In this document: positions 53,377 through 62,012 of the stretch, one piece after another | Numbering within the stretch: position 1 is the first letter of the stretch | Layout of the letters: each line of letters starts with the position of its first letter | NCBI GenBank assembly: GCA_965227045.1 | Contig: OZ245718.1 | Location: forward strand, 2,480,001-2,544,000 | Direction: 5' to 3' | DNA from: UBA10649 sp965227045 | GTDB lineage: Bacteria; Actinomycetota; Actinomycetes; S36-B12 | Length of the DNA stretch: 64,000 bases | Program-made: the position numbers and the translations under genes | The notes under the pieces: model-generated | The model's input: the letters and a program-made list of their open reading frames with translations, nothing else | The model's database searches: none | Told to the model about the DNA's origin: nothing

Positions 53377-54246
53377 TCACGATGCCAGCGCATCGAGCAG
53401 TTGCTGCATTGTCCGCGGGCGAACGACGGCTACCGAGCAAGTCGCCTGATGGGCGACGGCGGAACTGACGGAGCCAAGGAGCATCCCGGCGAAGTGCCCG
53501 CGTCCACGTGATCCGACGACCAAGAGCGATGCCTTGTCGGACCAATCGAGGAGCGCGTCAACAGGTGACTCGCATGCAGCCACAGTGACGACATCGACGC
53601 TCGGGTACTTCATGTGGAACAGCCGCATTCCTGCTGAGAGGGCGTCCTGCACTCCGCGAATAGTCGTAGGCACGTCCTGGTCGCTTGCGCTGAGCTCGTG
53701 CGCAGTCCATGCCTGGACAGCGACGAGGTCGCGACCGTGAGACGCGGCGAACGCGAACGCGAAGTCCAGGGCGTCGTCGGAGGTGTCATCGTGATCGAGC
53801 CCAACGACCACAGGTCCGGATCCTGTCGCGGCCTGCTGGGTGCGGACGACGAGCACGGGGCACGAAGCCCTGGCCAGCAGGTGAGTTGTCACTGATCCGA
53901 AGACCATGCGGTCGAGCCGGGTCCGGCGATGCCCCCCGAGCACGATTAGCGATGCTCCCTCGGTCATCTGCAGCAGCGTGATCGACGGGATGCCGGCCTG
54001 CGTGCTGAGCTCGACATCGATGAGGGGTGCCGCGGCGACGGCGATCGCTGCGGCCGAGTTCACGCAGACATCCTGCCGCTCAGGAATCGCCAGGACGGGA
54101 TCGGTCGGATAGGAAGGCGAATGCCACACGTGAACGATTCGCAGCACAGCGTGTCGTGATGCCGCTTCGCGCGCAGCCCATCTGACGGCCTCGTCAGAGG
54201 CTGGCGTCCCGTCGACTGCAGCGACGATGACTTCCCGGCTGGCCAC
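53377..54246 (-). CDS. Tandem universal stress protein
   Basis: A 289-residue protein with two Usp domains. Domain 1 begins VIVAAVDGTPASDEAV and ends in GGHRRTRLDRMVFGSVT; domain 2 begins VVVGLDHDDTSDD and has the classical ATP-binding GSRGRGHFAGMLLGSVS. Tandem Usp proteins are typical DosR-regulon members in mycobacteria. GTG 54246 is chosen because AAGGGAG lies 6 bases upstream. First gene of the Usp-devR operon; a DosR-like box is 102 bases upstream. Confidence 0.88.
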   Translation of the reverse strand: MASREVIVAAVDGTPASDEAVRWAAREAASRHAVLRIVHVWHSPSYPTDPVLAIPERQDVCVNSAAAIAVAAAPLIDVELSTQAGIPSITLLQMTEGASLIVLGGHRRTRLDRMVFGSVTTHLLARASCPVLVVRTQQAATGSGPVVVGLDHDDTSDDALDFAFAFAASHGRDLVAVQAWTAHELSASDQDVPTTIRGVQDALSAGMRLFHMKYPSVDVVTVAACESPVDALLDWSDKASLLVVGSRGRGHFAGMLLGSVSSAVAHQATCSVAVVRPRTMQQLLDALAS

Positions 54247-54347
54247 GGCGGCTCCCTTCGTCGTCTCGGGCCGCCTACGCACTCTCTCGGGGGGAGCGGG
54301 CGCGTAGGCGACAACTCGACGCTACGACGGTGGTTGACGTGCGTCAT

Positions 54348-54361
54348 GGGCCGAAGGTCCC
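54348..54361. promoter_or_regulatory. DosR-like box, site 1 (Usp / SDR intergenic)
   Basis: Minus strand reads GGGACCTTCGGCCC, matching RGGACCWWNGGCMC. It lies between the Usp-devR operon and the SDR gene. Against the mycobacterial DosR core GGGACTWWAGTCCC it agrees at most positions. Confidence 0.5.
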
Positions 54362-54367
54362 TGCTTC

Positions 54368-54382
54368 GGGCGACATTCGCCC
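54368..54382. promoter_or_regulatory. Inverted repeat next to DosR-like site 1
   Basis: GGGCGA-CAT-TCGCCC, a perfect 6-bp inverted repeat with a 3-base spacer, 6 bases from the DosR-like box. A second operator is possible. Confidence 0.3.
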
Positions 54383-54476
54383 CTTATGGATGGGGTGGGC
54401 GAGGCGGAACATCGATCGAGAAGGCTGATGCGGAACCCGCAACGGGGCCAAATCGCTTGAGGGTGGAGGAGCCGAC

Positions 54477-55241
54477 ATGAGAACACGCGAATTTGAGGGC
54501 TCACGGGTGATTGTCACGGGCGCCGGCTCAGGGATCGGCCGCGCCTGCGCGCTGAAGTTCGCTGCTGCGGGAGCGCACGTAGTCGTGGCCGACTCGAACA
54601 AGGAGCGCGCCGACACGGTCACGCTGGAGATCCGCCATGCGGGCGGAAGTGCTGTCGCGGTCGTTGGCGATCTCAGCGAGCAGGACGTCGTCGACTCATG
54701 CGTACGCACGGCGGTCGACGAGTTCGGCGGCGTGGATGTCCTGGTCAACAACGCGGGCATCATGGACTCAATGTCCGCTCCGGACGAGGTGACCGACATC
54801 GAGTGGGACCGCGTCCTGCGCGTCAACCTGACCGCGCCGTTCATGCTCATGCGCGCGGTCGTGCCGGTCATGCTCGCGGGCGGTGGCGGCGCCATCGTGA
54901 ACACCGCGTCGGAGGCGGCGCTGCGCGGAGGTGCTGCCGGCACTGCATACACAGTCTCCAAGCACGGCATCGTGGGCCTCACCCGGTCAGCGGCAACGAT
55001 GTACCGCGGCCGTGGAATCCGCGTCAACGCCGTCGCTCCCGGGGCGACGGCGACCAACATCGTCGTACCTACGGCCGAGGGATTGCAGGGCCTAGGCATG
55101 CTCGGCACCTATCTGGGTGCGCTCGGCCGAGTTGCAGAGGCCGATGAAGTCGCCGACGTGGTCGTGTTCCTCGCGTCAGACGCCGCGAGCAACGTCAGCG
55201 GTGTCGTCGTACCGGTCGACAACGGCTGGGCCGCGGCCTGA
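54477..55241 (+). CDS. Short-chain dehydrogenase/reductase
   Basis: A 254-residue classical SDR. VTGAGSGIGRACALKF (residues 12-27) is the cofactor site; Asp in VVVADSNKERAD suggests NAD; VNNAGIMDS, catalytic Ser in NTASEAA, and YTVSKHG (Y-x-x-x-K) follow. Lies divergent from the Usp-devR operon, with the DosR-like box between. GGAGG about 8 bases before the ATG. Substrate unknown. Confidence 0.87.
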   Translation: MRTREFEGSRVIVTGAGSGIGRACALKFAAAGAHVVVADSNKERADTVTLEIRHAGGSAVAVVGDLSEQDVVDSCVRTAVDEFGGVDVLVNNAGIMDSMSAPDEVTDIEWDRVLRVNLTAPFMLMRAVVPVMLAGGGGAIVNTASEAALRGGAAGTAYTVSKHGIVGLTRSAATMYRGRGIRVNAVAPGATATNIVVPTAEGLQGLGMLGTYLGALGRVAEADEVADVVVFLASDAASNVSGVVVPVDNGWAAA

Positions 55242-55308
55242 GGCATTGCGCACGTGCTGGTGCGGCAACTCGCATCGGCTCTGGAATCACTGAGAACGGA
55301 GGCGCGTC

Positions 55309-55557
55309 ATGACCATCACCTTTGCACCGCCCCATCTTGTGGCGCCGTTGAATGCAGAAGCGGTCCACATGGCAGACAGCTTGGCGTCCGCACTGACGAC
55401 CATCGTCGGTTGGGGGCAGTACGTCGATGACGAGTACGGCATGACAGGCGACGAGCGTGCTCTGTGGCGTCTACTGTCCATCACGCGCGACACGATGGCT
55501 GAGGTCCGCGCTACGGCCGTAGCGTGGGACGAAGCAACGAGTCGCGACGATGGGTGA
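55309..55557 (+). CDS. Small protein of unknown function before ABC exporter
   Basis: An 82-residue protein with no recognised family. Helix-rich: HMADSLASALTTIVGWGQYVDDEYGMTGDERALWRLLSITRDTMAEVRATA. ACGGAGG lies about 7 bases before the ATG. It overlaps the ABC ATPase gene by 8 bases, so it belongs to that operon; may be a small accessory or adaptor. Confidence 0.6.
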   Translation: MTITFAPPHLVAPLNAEAVHMADSLASALTTIVGWGQYVDDEYGMTGDERALWRLLSITRDTMAEVRATAVAWDEATSRDDG

Positions 55558-56455
55558 TGCGGTTGAGCTCGACCACGTCGTCAAGACGTTCGGCAGGCTC
55601 CGCGCTCTGGACGCTCTGAACCTGGCAGTCTCACCGGCTCAGGTGTTCGCACTTCTCGGCACCAATGGAGCGGGCAAGACCACCACGATCCGTGTCCTGC
55701 TCGACTTCATCAGGCCGACCTCGGGCTCGGTGCTCGTCCTCGGTGTGAACCCCCGAACGGCCGGGCCGCAACTGCGCAGGCGTGTGGGCTACGTGCCGGG
55801 CGACTTCCGTGTCGATGGCAGGCAGAGCGCGCGGCAGTTCCTGTCGTACGTCGGCAATATTCGGGGAGGTGTTCCCGCAGGTCGCGTGAACACCCTCGCG
55901 GACAGACTCGATCTGCGCATGGACGTGCCGATATCGACGCTCTCACGCGGAAACCGCCAGAAGGTCGCGCTCGTTCAGGCCGTCATGCATGAACCTGACC
56001 TGCTCATCCTCGATGAGCCGACGAGCGGTCTCGATCCATTTGTCCAGCAGGAGTTCAGGCACCTCGTGCGGGAAGCCGCCACCGAAGGCCGCACAGTATT
56101 GATGTCCTCGCACGTGATGGGAGAGGTCCAGCAGACCGCCGACCGCGTCGGCATCGTCCGCGATGGTCGTCTCATTGTCGACCAGAACGTCCGTGACCTT
56201 CGCGAGCGTGCCACCCGACGGGTCGAAGTCGTACTCGCCGACGACGCTGTCGTACCCAACCTTGCCGCCCTCCCTGGGGTGAGTGGGATCACCGTCGACG
56301 GCAACATCGTCAGCCTCCGCCTCGACGGATCCGCCGACCAACTGGTCAAGGCGCTCGCGTCAACCACCGTGGTCACGCTCACTGCTGAGGAACCCGAGCT
56401 CGAGGACCTGTTCTTCGCGGCTGAGGGCGATCGGAGTGACTCCGATGCTTCGTAA
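55550..56455 (+). CDS. ABC exporter ATP-binding protein
   Basis: A 301-residue ABC-2-type ATPase. Walker A LLGTNGAGKTTTI (about residue 36), signature LSRGNRQKVAL, Walker B LLILDEPTSGLD, His switch MSSHVMGE. The signature has SRGNRQ in place of the usual SGGQRQ, as often in ABC-2 exporters. C-terminal extension (about 215-301) is an export-type regulatory domain. It overlaps the permease gene by 11 bases. Substrate unknown; such exporters move lipids, peptides or drugs. Confidence 0.87.
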   Translation: MGDAVELDHVVKTFGRLRALDALNLAVSPAQVFALLGTNGAGKTTTIRVLLDFIRPTSGSVLVLGVNPRTAGPQLRRRVGYVPGDFRVDGRQSARQFLSYVGNIRGGVPAGRVNTLADRLDLRMDVPISTLSRGNRQKVALVQAVMHEPDLLILDEPTSGLDPFVQQEFRHLVREAATEGRTVLMSSHVMGEVQQTADRVGIVRDGRLIVDQNVRDLRERATRRVEVVLADDAVVPNLAALPGVSGITVDGNIVSLRLDGSADQLVKALASTTVVTLTAEEPELEDLFFAAEGDRSDSDAS

Positions 56456-57239
56456 CACCTATACGAAGTGGCTTTGGGACAACCGCCGCTCGCTTCCCGT
56501 GTGGGCGGTGGCCGTCGCTGGGGTTGCTGCCCTGTACGGAACGCTTTGGCCCAGCATCGACAGCGCCTCGATGCAGCAAGCGATCCACACCCTTCCCCAG
56601 GCTGTTCTCGACGCCGTCGGATACGGAGGCCAACTGACTCCCGCGGGGTACCTGACCGCCCAGGTGTACGGACTCGTCGATGCCGCGATCCTGCTGGTGT
56701 TCGCGATCTCTGCTGGTGCCCGATTGGTGGCCGGGGAGGAGTCGAGTGGGCAGCTCGAGATCCTCATGTCCGCGCCCGTCGGGCGAGCACGGTTCTCTCT
56801 GGAACGCTTTGCCGCGCTCGTCACCGCGCTGGTGGCCATAAACGTCGTGCTTGCACTGACGCTCGTCGTCGTCGCGAAGGCAACCGACCTTGAGGGTGTC
56901 GGGATCGGCGGTTTCGCGGCGATGGGAGTCCAGATGACGGCATTCGCCATCCTCTTCGGCGGATTGGCATTCGCGACCGGGGCGGCGACCGGGAGCCACT
57001 CCGCTGCTGTCGCTGTCAGCGCGGGCGCCGCGGTCGGCGCATTCGTCGCGAATGGGGTACTGCCACAAGTCAGCGGACTGGAATGGACTCAGCACCTGTC
57101 CGCCTTCCACTGGCTGACCGGTAACGGCCCCCTGATCCAGGGCGTGGACCTGGGAAGCGTGGGACTGTTCGTGGCCCTGACAGGCGCCATCGTCGCGGGC
57201 GGAATCTGGCTGTTCACTCGTCGCGATCTACACGGCTGA
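56445..57239 (+). CDS. ABC-2 type permease
   Basis: A 264-residue membrane protein with about six helices (VAVAGVAALYGTLW, ILLVFAISAGARLVAGE, VALTGAIVAGGIWLF and others). The conserved AGEESSGQLEILMSAPVGR segment is the interface with the ATPase in this permease group. ATG 56445 has CGGAG about 8 bases upstream, overlapping the ATPase gene. It forms the exporter with the upstream ATPase. Confidence 0.84.
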   Translation: MLRNTYTKWLWDNRRSLPVWAVAVAGVAALYGTLWPSIDSASMQQAIHTLPQAVLDAVGYGGQLTPAGYLTAQVYGLVDAAILLVFAISAGARLVAGEESSGQLEILMSAPVGRARFSLERFAALVTALVAINVVLALTLVVVAKATDLEGVGIGGFAAMGVQMTAFAILFGGLAFATGAATGSHSAAVAVSAGAAVGAFVANGVLPQVSGLEWTQHLSAFHWLTGNGPLIQGVDLGSVGLFVALTGAIVAGGIWLFTRRDLHG

Positions 57240-57278
57240 TTCTGATCCGGGGAGGTTCGATTCATCGTCTGCAGTCGG

Positions 57279-57291
57279 GGACCAATGGCAC
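57279..57291. promoter_or_regulatory. DosR-like box, site 2 (before second Usp gene)
   Basis: With one base upstream the site is GGGACCAATGGCAC, matching RGGACCWWNGGCMC. It lies about 56 bases before the Usp gene ATG at 57348. Confidence 0.5.
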
Positions 57292-57318
57292 TACCTCCCG
57301 AACCGATGTACGAGCACG

Positions 57319-57338
57319 CTAGATGAAGAAACATCTAG
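57319..57338 (+). promoter_or_regulatory. Hairpin at the ribosome-binding site of the second Usp gene
   Basis: CTAGATG-AAGAAA-CATCTAG, perfect 7-bp arms, 6-base loop. Its right arm runs into the Shine-Dalgarno TAGGAGG (57336-57342), which could be partly hidden in RNA or be an operator. Confidence 0.4.
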
Positions 57339-57347
57339 GAGGGCTCC

Positions 57348-58229
57348 ATGACCACAATGCCTCTCGTCGTCGTCGGTGTAGACGGCAGTTCCGAATCCAC
57401 TAACGCGGTCGGGTGGGCCGCACGCGAGGCAGCCCGACTCGCTGGTCGCCTGCGGATCGTCAACACGTGGCACGCACATGCTTATCCGACCTCACCGTTC
57501 TTCATCGGGTCGGTGCCGGAGATCGTCCGCGAGCCCGAGCACACTGCACTCGTCAACGTGGAGGCCGCGCGCCTGCTGGCTGCCGACATCGCTCCGGGTT
57601 TGGACGTCGAGGTGCTTACTCCCGGCGGGCCGTCTGCCTGGACCCTGCTGGAGAACGCGACCGACGCACGTCTGCTCGTGATCGGCGGCAAGCATCGCTC
57701 TCTGCTGGATCGGGCGGTCTTCGGCTCGGTCACCACGCACGCGGTCACGCACGCGCATTGTCCGGTCGTGGTCGTCCGCGGTGCAGAGAGCGATGGTTCT
57801 GCCGAGTCGCAGAGTCGAGGCCCGGTGCTGCTGGGATTCGATGACAGCGCGGGGGCGCGGATCGCCGCAGAGTTCGCATTCGAGTACGCCGCGGGCCACG
57901 GCCTGGACTTGGTTGTCGTCGAGACCATCACCTTCGTCCTCGGTGCGAGTTCGTCTTCCGGGCACGATGACGGGCAGACGAATAGCCAGTACCTCACGGA
58001 GGCAATGTCAGGCTTCGCCGCGAAGTACCCGTCCGTCGCAATGACCGCGGAAACAGCCGTGGGGCACCCAGCGTCGGTGTTGTTGGAGCGAGCGGCAGGC
58101 GCGGAGCTCCTGGTCGTCGGCTCGCGTGGTCGCGGGTGGTTCGAGGGCATGCTGCTCGGTTCGGTCAGCTCGGCTCTCGTTCATCAGGCGCCGACATCGA
58201 TCGCGGTCGTGCGGGAAATGCACTCGTAG
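57348..58229 (+). CDS. Tandem universal stress protein (second)
   Basis: A 293-residue two-domain Usp. Domain 1: VVGVDGSSESTNAVGWAAREA and GGKHRSLLDRAVFGSVTTHAV; domain 2: LLGFDDSAGARIAAEFAFEYA and the ATP-binding GSRGRGWFEGMLLGSVSSAL. The strong AGGAGGG is followed by ATG 57348. It is similar in layout to the Usp at 53.4 kb. A DosR-like box and a hairpin lie upstream. Convergent with ackA (stops 5 bases apart). Confidence 0.9.
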   Translation: MTTMPLVVVGVDGSSESTNAVGWAAREAARLAGRLRIVNTWHAHAYPTSPFFIGSVPEIVREPEHTALVNVEAARLLAADIAPGLDVEVLTPGGPSAWTLLENATDARLLVIGGKHRSLLDRAVFGSVTTHAVTHAHCPVVVVRGAESDGSAESQSRGPVLLGFDDSAGARIAAEFAFEYAAGHGLDLVVVETITFVLGASSSSGHDDGQTNSQYLTEAMSGFAAKYPSVAMTAETAVGHPASVLLERAAGAELLVVGSRGRGWFEGMLLGSVSSALVHQAPTSIAVVREMHS

Positions 58230-58234
58230 TCCGA

Positions 58235-59416
58235 CTAGGACAGGCGTGCGGCCACGTCTTGGGCGATGGCCAGTTCCTCGTCCGTGGGAACGGCCATCAC
58301 GAGCGTGGAGTCCGTCGTGCTCACCCGTCCAGCAGTCGATCGGCCGTGTGACGCATTCGCGGATGGGTCCTCCGAAACGCCCAGGACCGACAAGTGGTCC
58401 ATGATCTGAGACCTCACGTCGGGGGAATGCTCGCCGACGCCGCCGGTCAGAACGATGGCATCGACTCGCTCCAGCGACATCGCCATGGCCCCAATCGCCT
58501 TGGCCGCGCGGTAGCAGAAGACGTCGACGGCGAGAGCGGCTGAAGAGGACCCGTCAGCGAGCAGCGTCCGCATGTCGTTGCTGACGCCGGACAGTCCGAG
58601 CAGACCGCTCGCGCTCGTCAGCTCCTCGACGATCTCCTCGAGCGTAAGGCCCGTCTGTCGCGCTACGTAGGAGATGGCCCCGACGTCGATGTCCCCCGCG
58701 CGGGTGCCCATCACCATTCCCTCGAGGGGCGTGAATCCCATCGTGGTGTCCACCGAACGACCATCGCGGACCGCGCACGCGCTGCATCCGCTGCCCAGGT
58801 GGACCGTGACCAGATGCAGGGCATCGAGGGGACGCCCGATCAGCTCGGCGGCGCGTTCTGCCACGAACTTGTGGCTGATGCCGTGGAAGCCATAGCGGCG
58901 CACGCCGAGGTCGTCGAACCAGGATGAGGGCACGGCATAGCGGTAGGCGCGTGGAGGCAGCGACTGGTGGAATGCCGTGTCGAACACGGCGAAGTCGGGA
59001 AGGCCGGGAAGCGCGGCTCGCGCCGCGTGAATGCCTTCCATATTGCCGGGATAGTGCAGCGGTGCGAGCTCTGCCGTGTCATGCAGCGCGGCGAGCACGC
59101 CGTCGTCAATGCGCACGGTCGCGGCTAGATGCGGCCCGCCGTGGACTATGCGGTGACCCACACCTGCAATGGATCCCCGCTCAGCAGTCGTGAGCGCGGT
59201 GATCATCGTCGCGACGACGTCGACGTGCGACGACCCCTGCGTGATCGCCACTCCGTCCGTGCGGCCTTCGCGGCTGAGGCGAACAGTGGTGTCGCGGGTA
59301 CCCACGCGCTCTGCGAGACCGTCGACTAGCCGCAGGCCATTCGACGGGTCGATGAGCGCAAGCTTCACCGACGAGCTGCCGCAGTTGATGGCGAGGATGT
59401 GCCGGGCATCGCCCAT
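58235..59416 (-). CDS. ackA: Acetate kinase
   Basis: AckA forms ATP and acetate from acetyl phosphate and ADP. 393 residues. ILAINCGSSSVKLAL (residues 7-21), GHRIVHGG, FDTAFHQSLP, GFHGISHKFV, MGTRAGDIDVG and VLTGGVGEHSPDVR are family motifs. ATG 59416 lies 4 bases after the phosphoketolase stop; co-transcribed with it. No phosphotransacetylase is present, so acetyl phosphate should come from the phosphoketolase. Confidence 0.94.
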   Translation of the reverse strand: MGDARHILAINCGSSSVKLALIDPSNGLRLVDGLAERVGTRDTTVRLSREGRTDGVAITQGSSHVDVVATMITALTTAERGSIAGVGHRIVHGGPHLAATVRIDDGVLAALHDTAELAPLHYPGNMEGIHAARAALPGLPDFAVFDTAFHQSLPPRAYRYAVPSSWFDDLGVRRYGFHGISHKFVAERAAELIGRPLDALHLVTVHLGSGCSACAVRDGRSVDTTMGFTPLEGMVMGTRAGDIDVGAISYVARQTGLTLEEIVEELTSASGLLGLSGVSNDMRTLLADGSSSAALAVDVFCYRAAKAIGAMAMSLERVDAIVLTGGVGEHSPDVRSQIMDHLSVLGVSEDPSANASHGRSTAGRVSTTDSTLVMAVPTDEELAIAQDVAARLS

Positions 59417-59420
59417 CTGG

Positions 59421-61838
59421 TCAGTTCTCCGCGCCGCCGCTGGACAGTGTCCAGTCGCGAACCTCGGGCATGTCCTCCAGGTGCTCAACGACGTAAGCCG
59501 CGTGCTCGGCCAGTTTCGCTACGCACCAGGCCTTCAGGTCGCTTGCGCCGCTGGGAGTGCGGCCGGCGTTGTTGAGCGCGTCCATCACGAGGTGATACCG
59601 CGAGACCTTGTTGCGCACGACCATGTCGAACGGAGTCGTCGTCGTGCCCTCCTCGATGAAGCCACGCACGCGGAAGCGGTCCGCCACAGGGCGCCCGTGC
59701 ACGAGTTGGTGGATCGCCCCCGGGTAGCCGTGGAATGCGAAGACGACGTCGACGTGGTTCGTGAACAACTCCTCGAACAAGGTCTCGTCCATGCCGTGCG
59801 GGTGCTCGCGGCGACGGGGCAAGGTCATGAGGTCAACGACGTTGACCACCCGCGTCCGAAAGTGCGGCAGGTGCTTGCGCAGGATGTCCGCGGCCGCGAC
59901 GGTCTCCATTGTCACGACATCGCCCGCGCACGCGAGAACAATGTCAGGGTCACAGGTGCTGTCGTCGGTACCTGCCCACGACCACACGCCAGCACCGCGA
60001 GTGCAGTGCTCGACTGCTTCGTCCATGGTCAGCCATTGCAGTTGTGGCTGCTTGTCGATGACCACGAGGTTCACGTAGTTGCGCGAGCGCATGCAGTGAT
60101 CGGCAACCGACAGCAGCGTGTTCGCGTCCGGCGGCAGGTAGACGCGACCGATGTTTCCTCGCGAGGTGATGACGTTCTGGATGAGACCGGGGCCCTGGTG
60201 GCTGAAGCCGTTGTGGTCGTTGCGCCAGGCCGTTGACGTCAGCAGGATGTTCAGGCTTGGAACGGGCGCGCGCCAAGGAAGGTTGTCAGCTTCCTGCAGC
60301 CATTTGCCGTGCTGGATGGTCTGCGAAGCACTGACCATGGCGAACGCCTCGTACGTGGCAAACCAGCCGTGGCGCCCGGTGAGCGTGTAGCCCTCCAGCC
60401 AACCGTGGCAGTTGTGCTCAGACAGCACCTCCATCACGCGACCGTCGTGGCTGAGAGAGACGTCGTCGGGAAGGACCGTCTCGGCGAATGCTCGGTCGCT
60501 CTCCTCGAACACGGCACCGAGCCTGTTGCTGTTGGTCTCGTCCGGGCAGAAGAGCCGGAATCTGTCGGGGTTGTCGCGGTAGATGTCGCGCATGAACTCA
60601 CCAAGACGACGAGTCGACTCCGCGCGCACGGTCGCGGGTGCCGGCACATCGATCGCGTAGGACCGGAAGTCGTGCAGGACCAGGTCACGCGTGAGCAGGC
60701 CGCCATTCGCATGCGGGCTTGCCGTCATCCGAAGATCACCCGCCGGGTTCGCCGCTGCGACGAGTTGACTGGGAGCGCCATCGGCGTCGAACAGCTCCTG
60801 TGGGCGGTAGGAACGCAGCCAGTCCTCCAGGAGGGCAAGGTGATCGGGGTTGTCCTTCACGCCGGCCAGCGGTACCTGATGAGCACGCCACGTGCCGAGC
60901 ATCTGCACGCCGTCGACGATGTCCGGCCCCGTCCATCCCTTCGGGCTGCGAAGAATGATCATCGGCCACTTGGGGCGCGATCCGTCCCATTCGCCCGTGC
61001 GTGCTGAGGTCTGGATGGCGCGAATGGACGACCATGCCTGCGCCAGCGCGGCCGCGAAGCGATTGTGCATGCCGGGGAGGTCGGATCCCTCGACCTCGAT
61101 GACGTCGTAGCCGTGTCCGCGGAAGAGCTCCCGCACCTCTGCTGGGTCCTTGCGCGCCAGCACGGTCGGTCCCGCGATCTTTGCCCCGTTGAGATGCAGG
61201 ATGGGAAGCACGGCGCCGTCATGCTTCGGGTTGAGGAACGAGATCCCCTTCCACGATCCTTCCAATGGGCCCGTCTCTGCCTCGCCGTCACCGACGACGG
61301 CCAGGGCGATCATGTCGGGGTTGTCCATCACGCTGCCGAACGCGTGCACGAGGACGTAACCGAGTTCGCCGCCCTCGTGGATGGATCCAGGCGTGGTCAC
61401 CGATACGTGGCTGGGGATGCCGCCGGGAGCTGAGAACTGGCGGAAGAGTCGACGGATGCCATCCTCGTCCTGCGTGATCGCCGGAAAGCGCTCGGTGTAG
61501 CTGCCTTCGAGGTAGCTCGCCGCCACGAGGGCGGGCCCGCCATGTCCCGGTCCGGCGAGGTAGATCATCTCCTGGCCGGTGGCCTTGATGAGGCGCGAGG
61601 CGTGGGCATAGATGAACGACAGCCCGGGACTGGTTCCCCAGTGCCCGAGCAGGCGCGGCTTGATATCCGCGTCCGTCAAGGGCTCTTTCAGTAGTGGGTT
61701 GGCCATCAGATAGATCTGGCCGACGGTCAGGTAGTTCGCTGCACGCCACCACGCGTCGAGCGAGTCGAGCTCCGCCTGGGTCGGTTCGGCCAGACGCTGG
61801 ATCAGCCGCGGGTCGGTGTGGTCGGTGTGCAGGCTCAT
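59421..61838 (-). CDS. xfp: Xylulose 5-phosphate / fructose 6-phosphate phosphoketolase
   Basis: A thiamine-diphosphate enzyme splitting xylulose 5-phosphate (or fructose 6-phosphate) with phosphate to acetyl phosphate and glyceraldehyde 3-phosphate (or erythrose 4-phosphate). 805 residues. GPGHGGPALVAASYLEGSY, SIHEGGELGYVLVHA, the ThDP motif VVGDGEAETGPLEGSW and NDHNGFSHQGPGLI are phosphoketolase motifs. ATG 61838 has GGGGGA about 4 bases upstream; a TTG four codons earlier is less likely. Upstream operon partner of ackA; together they give ATP from sugar phosphate. Confidence 0.95.
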   Translation of the reverse strand: MSLHTDHTDPRLIQRLAEPTQAELDSLDAWWRAANYLTVGQIYLMANPLLKEPLTDADIKPRLLGHWGTSPGLSFIYAHASRLIKATGQEMIYLAGPGHGGPALVAASYLEGSYTERFPAITQDEDGIRRLFRQFSAPGGIPSHVSVTTPGSIHEGGELGYVLVHAFGSVMDNPDMIALAVVGDGEAETGPLEGSWKGISFLNPKHDGAVLPILHLNGAKIAGPTVLARKDPAEVRELFRGHGYDVIEVEGSDLPGMHNRFAAALAQAWSSIRAIQTSARTGEWDGSRPKWPMIILRSPKGWTGPDIVDGVQMLGTWRAHQVPLAGVKDNPDHLALLEDWLRSYRPQELFDADGAPSQLVAAANPAGDLRMTASPHANGGLLTRDLVLHDFRSYAIDVPAPATVRAESTRRLGEFMRDIYRDNPDRFRLFCPDETNSNRLGAVFEESDRAFAETVLPDDVSLSHDGRVMEVLSEHNCHGWLEGYTLTGRHGWFATYEAFAMVSASQTIQHGKWLQEADNLPWRAPVPSLNILLTSTAWRNDHNGFSHQGPGLIQNVITSRGNIGRVYLPPDANTLLSVADHCMRSRNYVNLVVIDKQPQLQWLTMDEAVEHCTRGAGVWSWAGTDDSTCDPDIVLACAGDVVTMETVAAADILRKHLPHFRTRVVNVVDLMTLPRRREHPHGMDETLFEELFTNHVDVVFAFHGYPGAIHQLVHGRPVADRFRVRGFIEEGTTTTPFDMVVRNKVSRYHLVMDALNNAGRTPSGASDLKAWCVAKLAEHAAYVVEHLEDMPEVRDWTLSSGGAEN

Positions 61839-61956
61839 CGTGTCCCCCAAGACAACGCCACGCTCGTGGCATCACGCTAGCGCCGCCGTGGCGCCTCGTC
61901 CTTAGATCGAACCAGCGCACGGAGGTGTACGTCAGTGCCGTTCGCCCCCGTGGCGT

Positions 61957-61970
61957 AGGACCAAAGGCAC
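61957..61970. promoter_or_regulatory. DosR-like box, site 3 (phosphoketolase / GGDEF intergenic)
   Basis: AGGACCAAAGGCAC matches RGGACCWWNGGCMC. It lies between the divergent phosphoketolase operon (119 bases from its ATG) and the GGDEF gene (43 bases from its ATG). Confidence 0.5.
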
Positions 61971-62012
61971 ACCCCGATTGGCGCGTATCTGGATCAGTGG
62001 CACGATTCTCCG

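Noticed and set aside
59169..60236. Open reading frame of 355 codons on the plus strand
   Set aside because: Antisense to xfp and ackA; both have full family motifs on the minus strand.
61891..61905. A fourth DosR-like box before xfp
   Set aside because: The minus-strand AGGACGAGGCGCC segment fits only about 9 of 14 positions.
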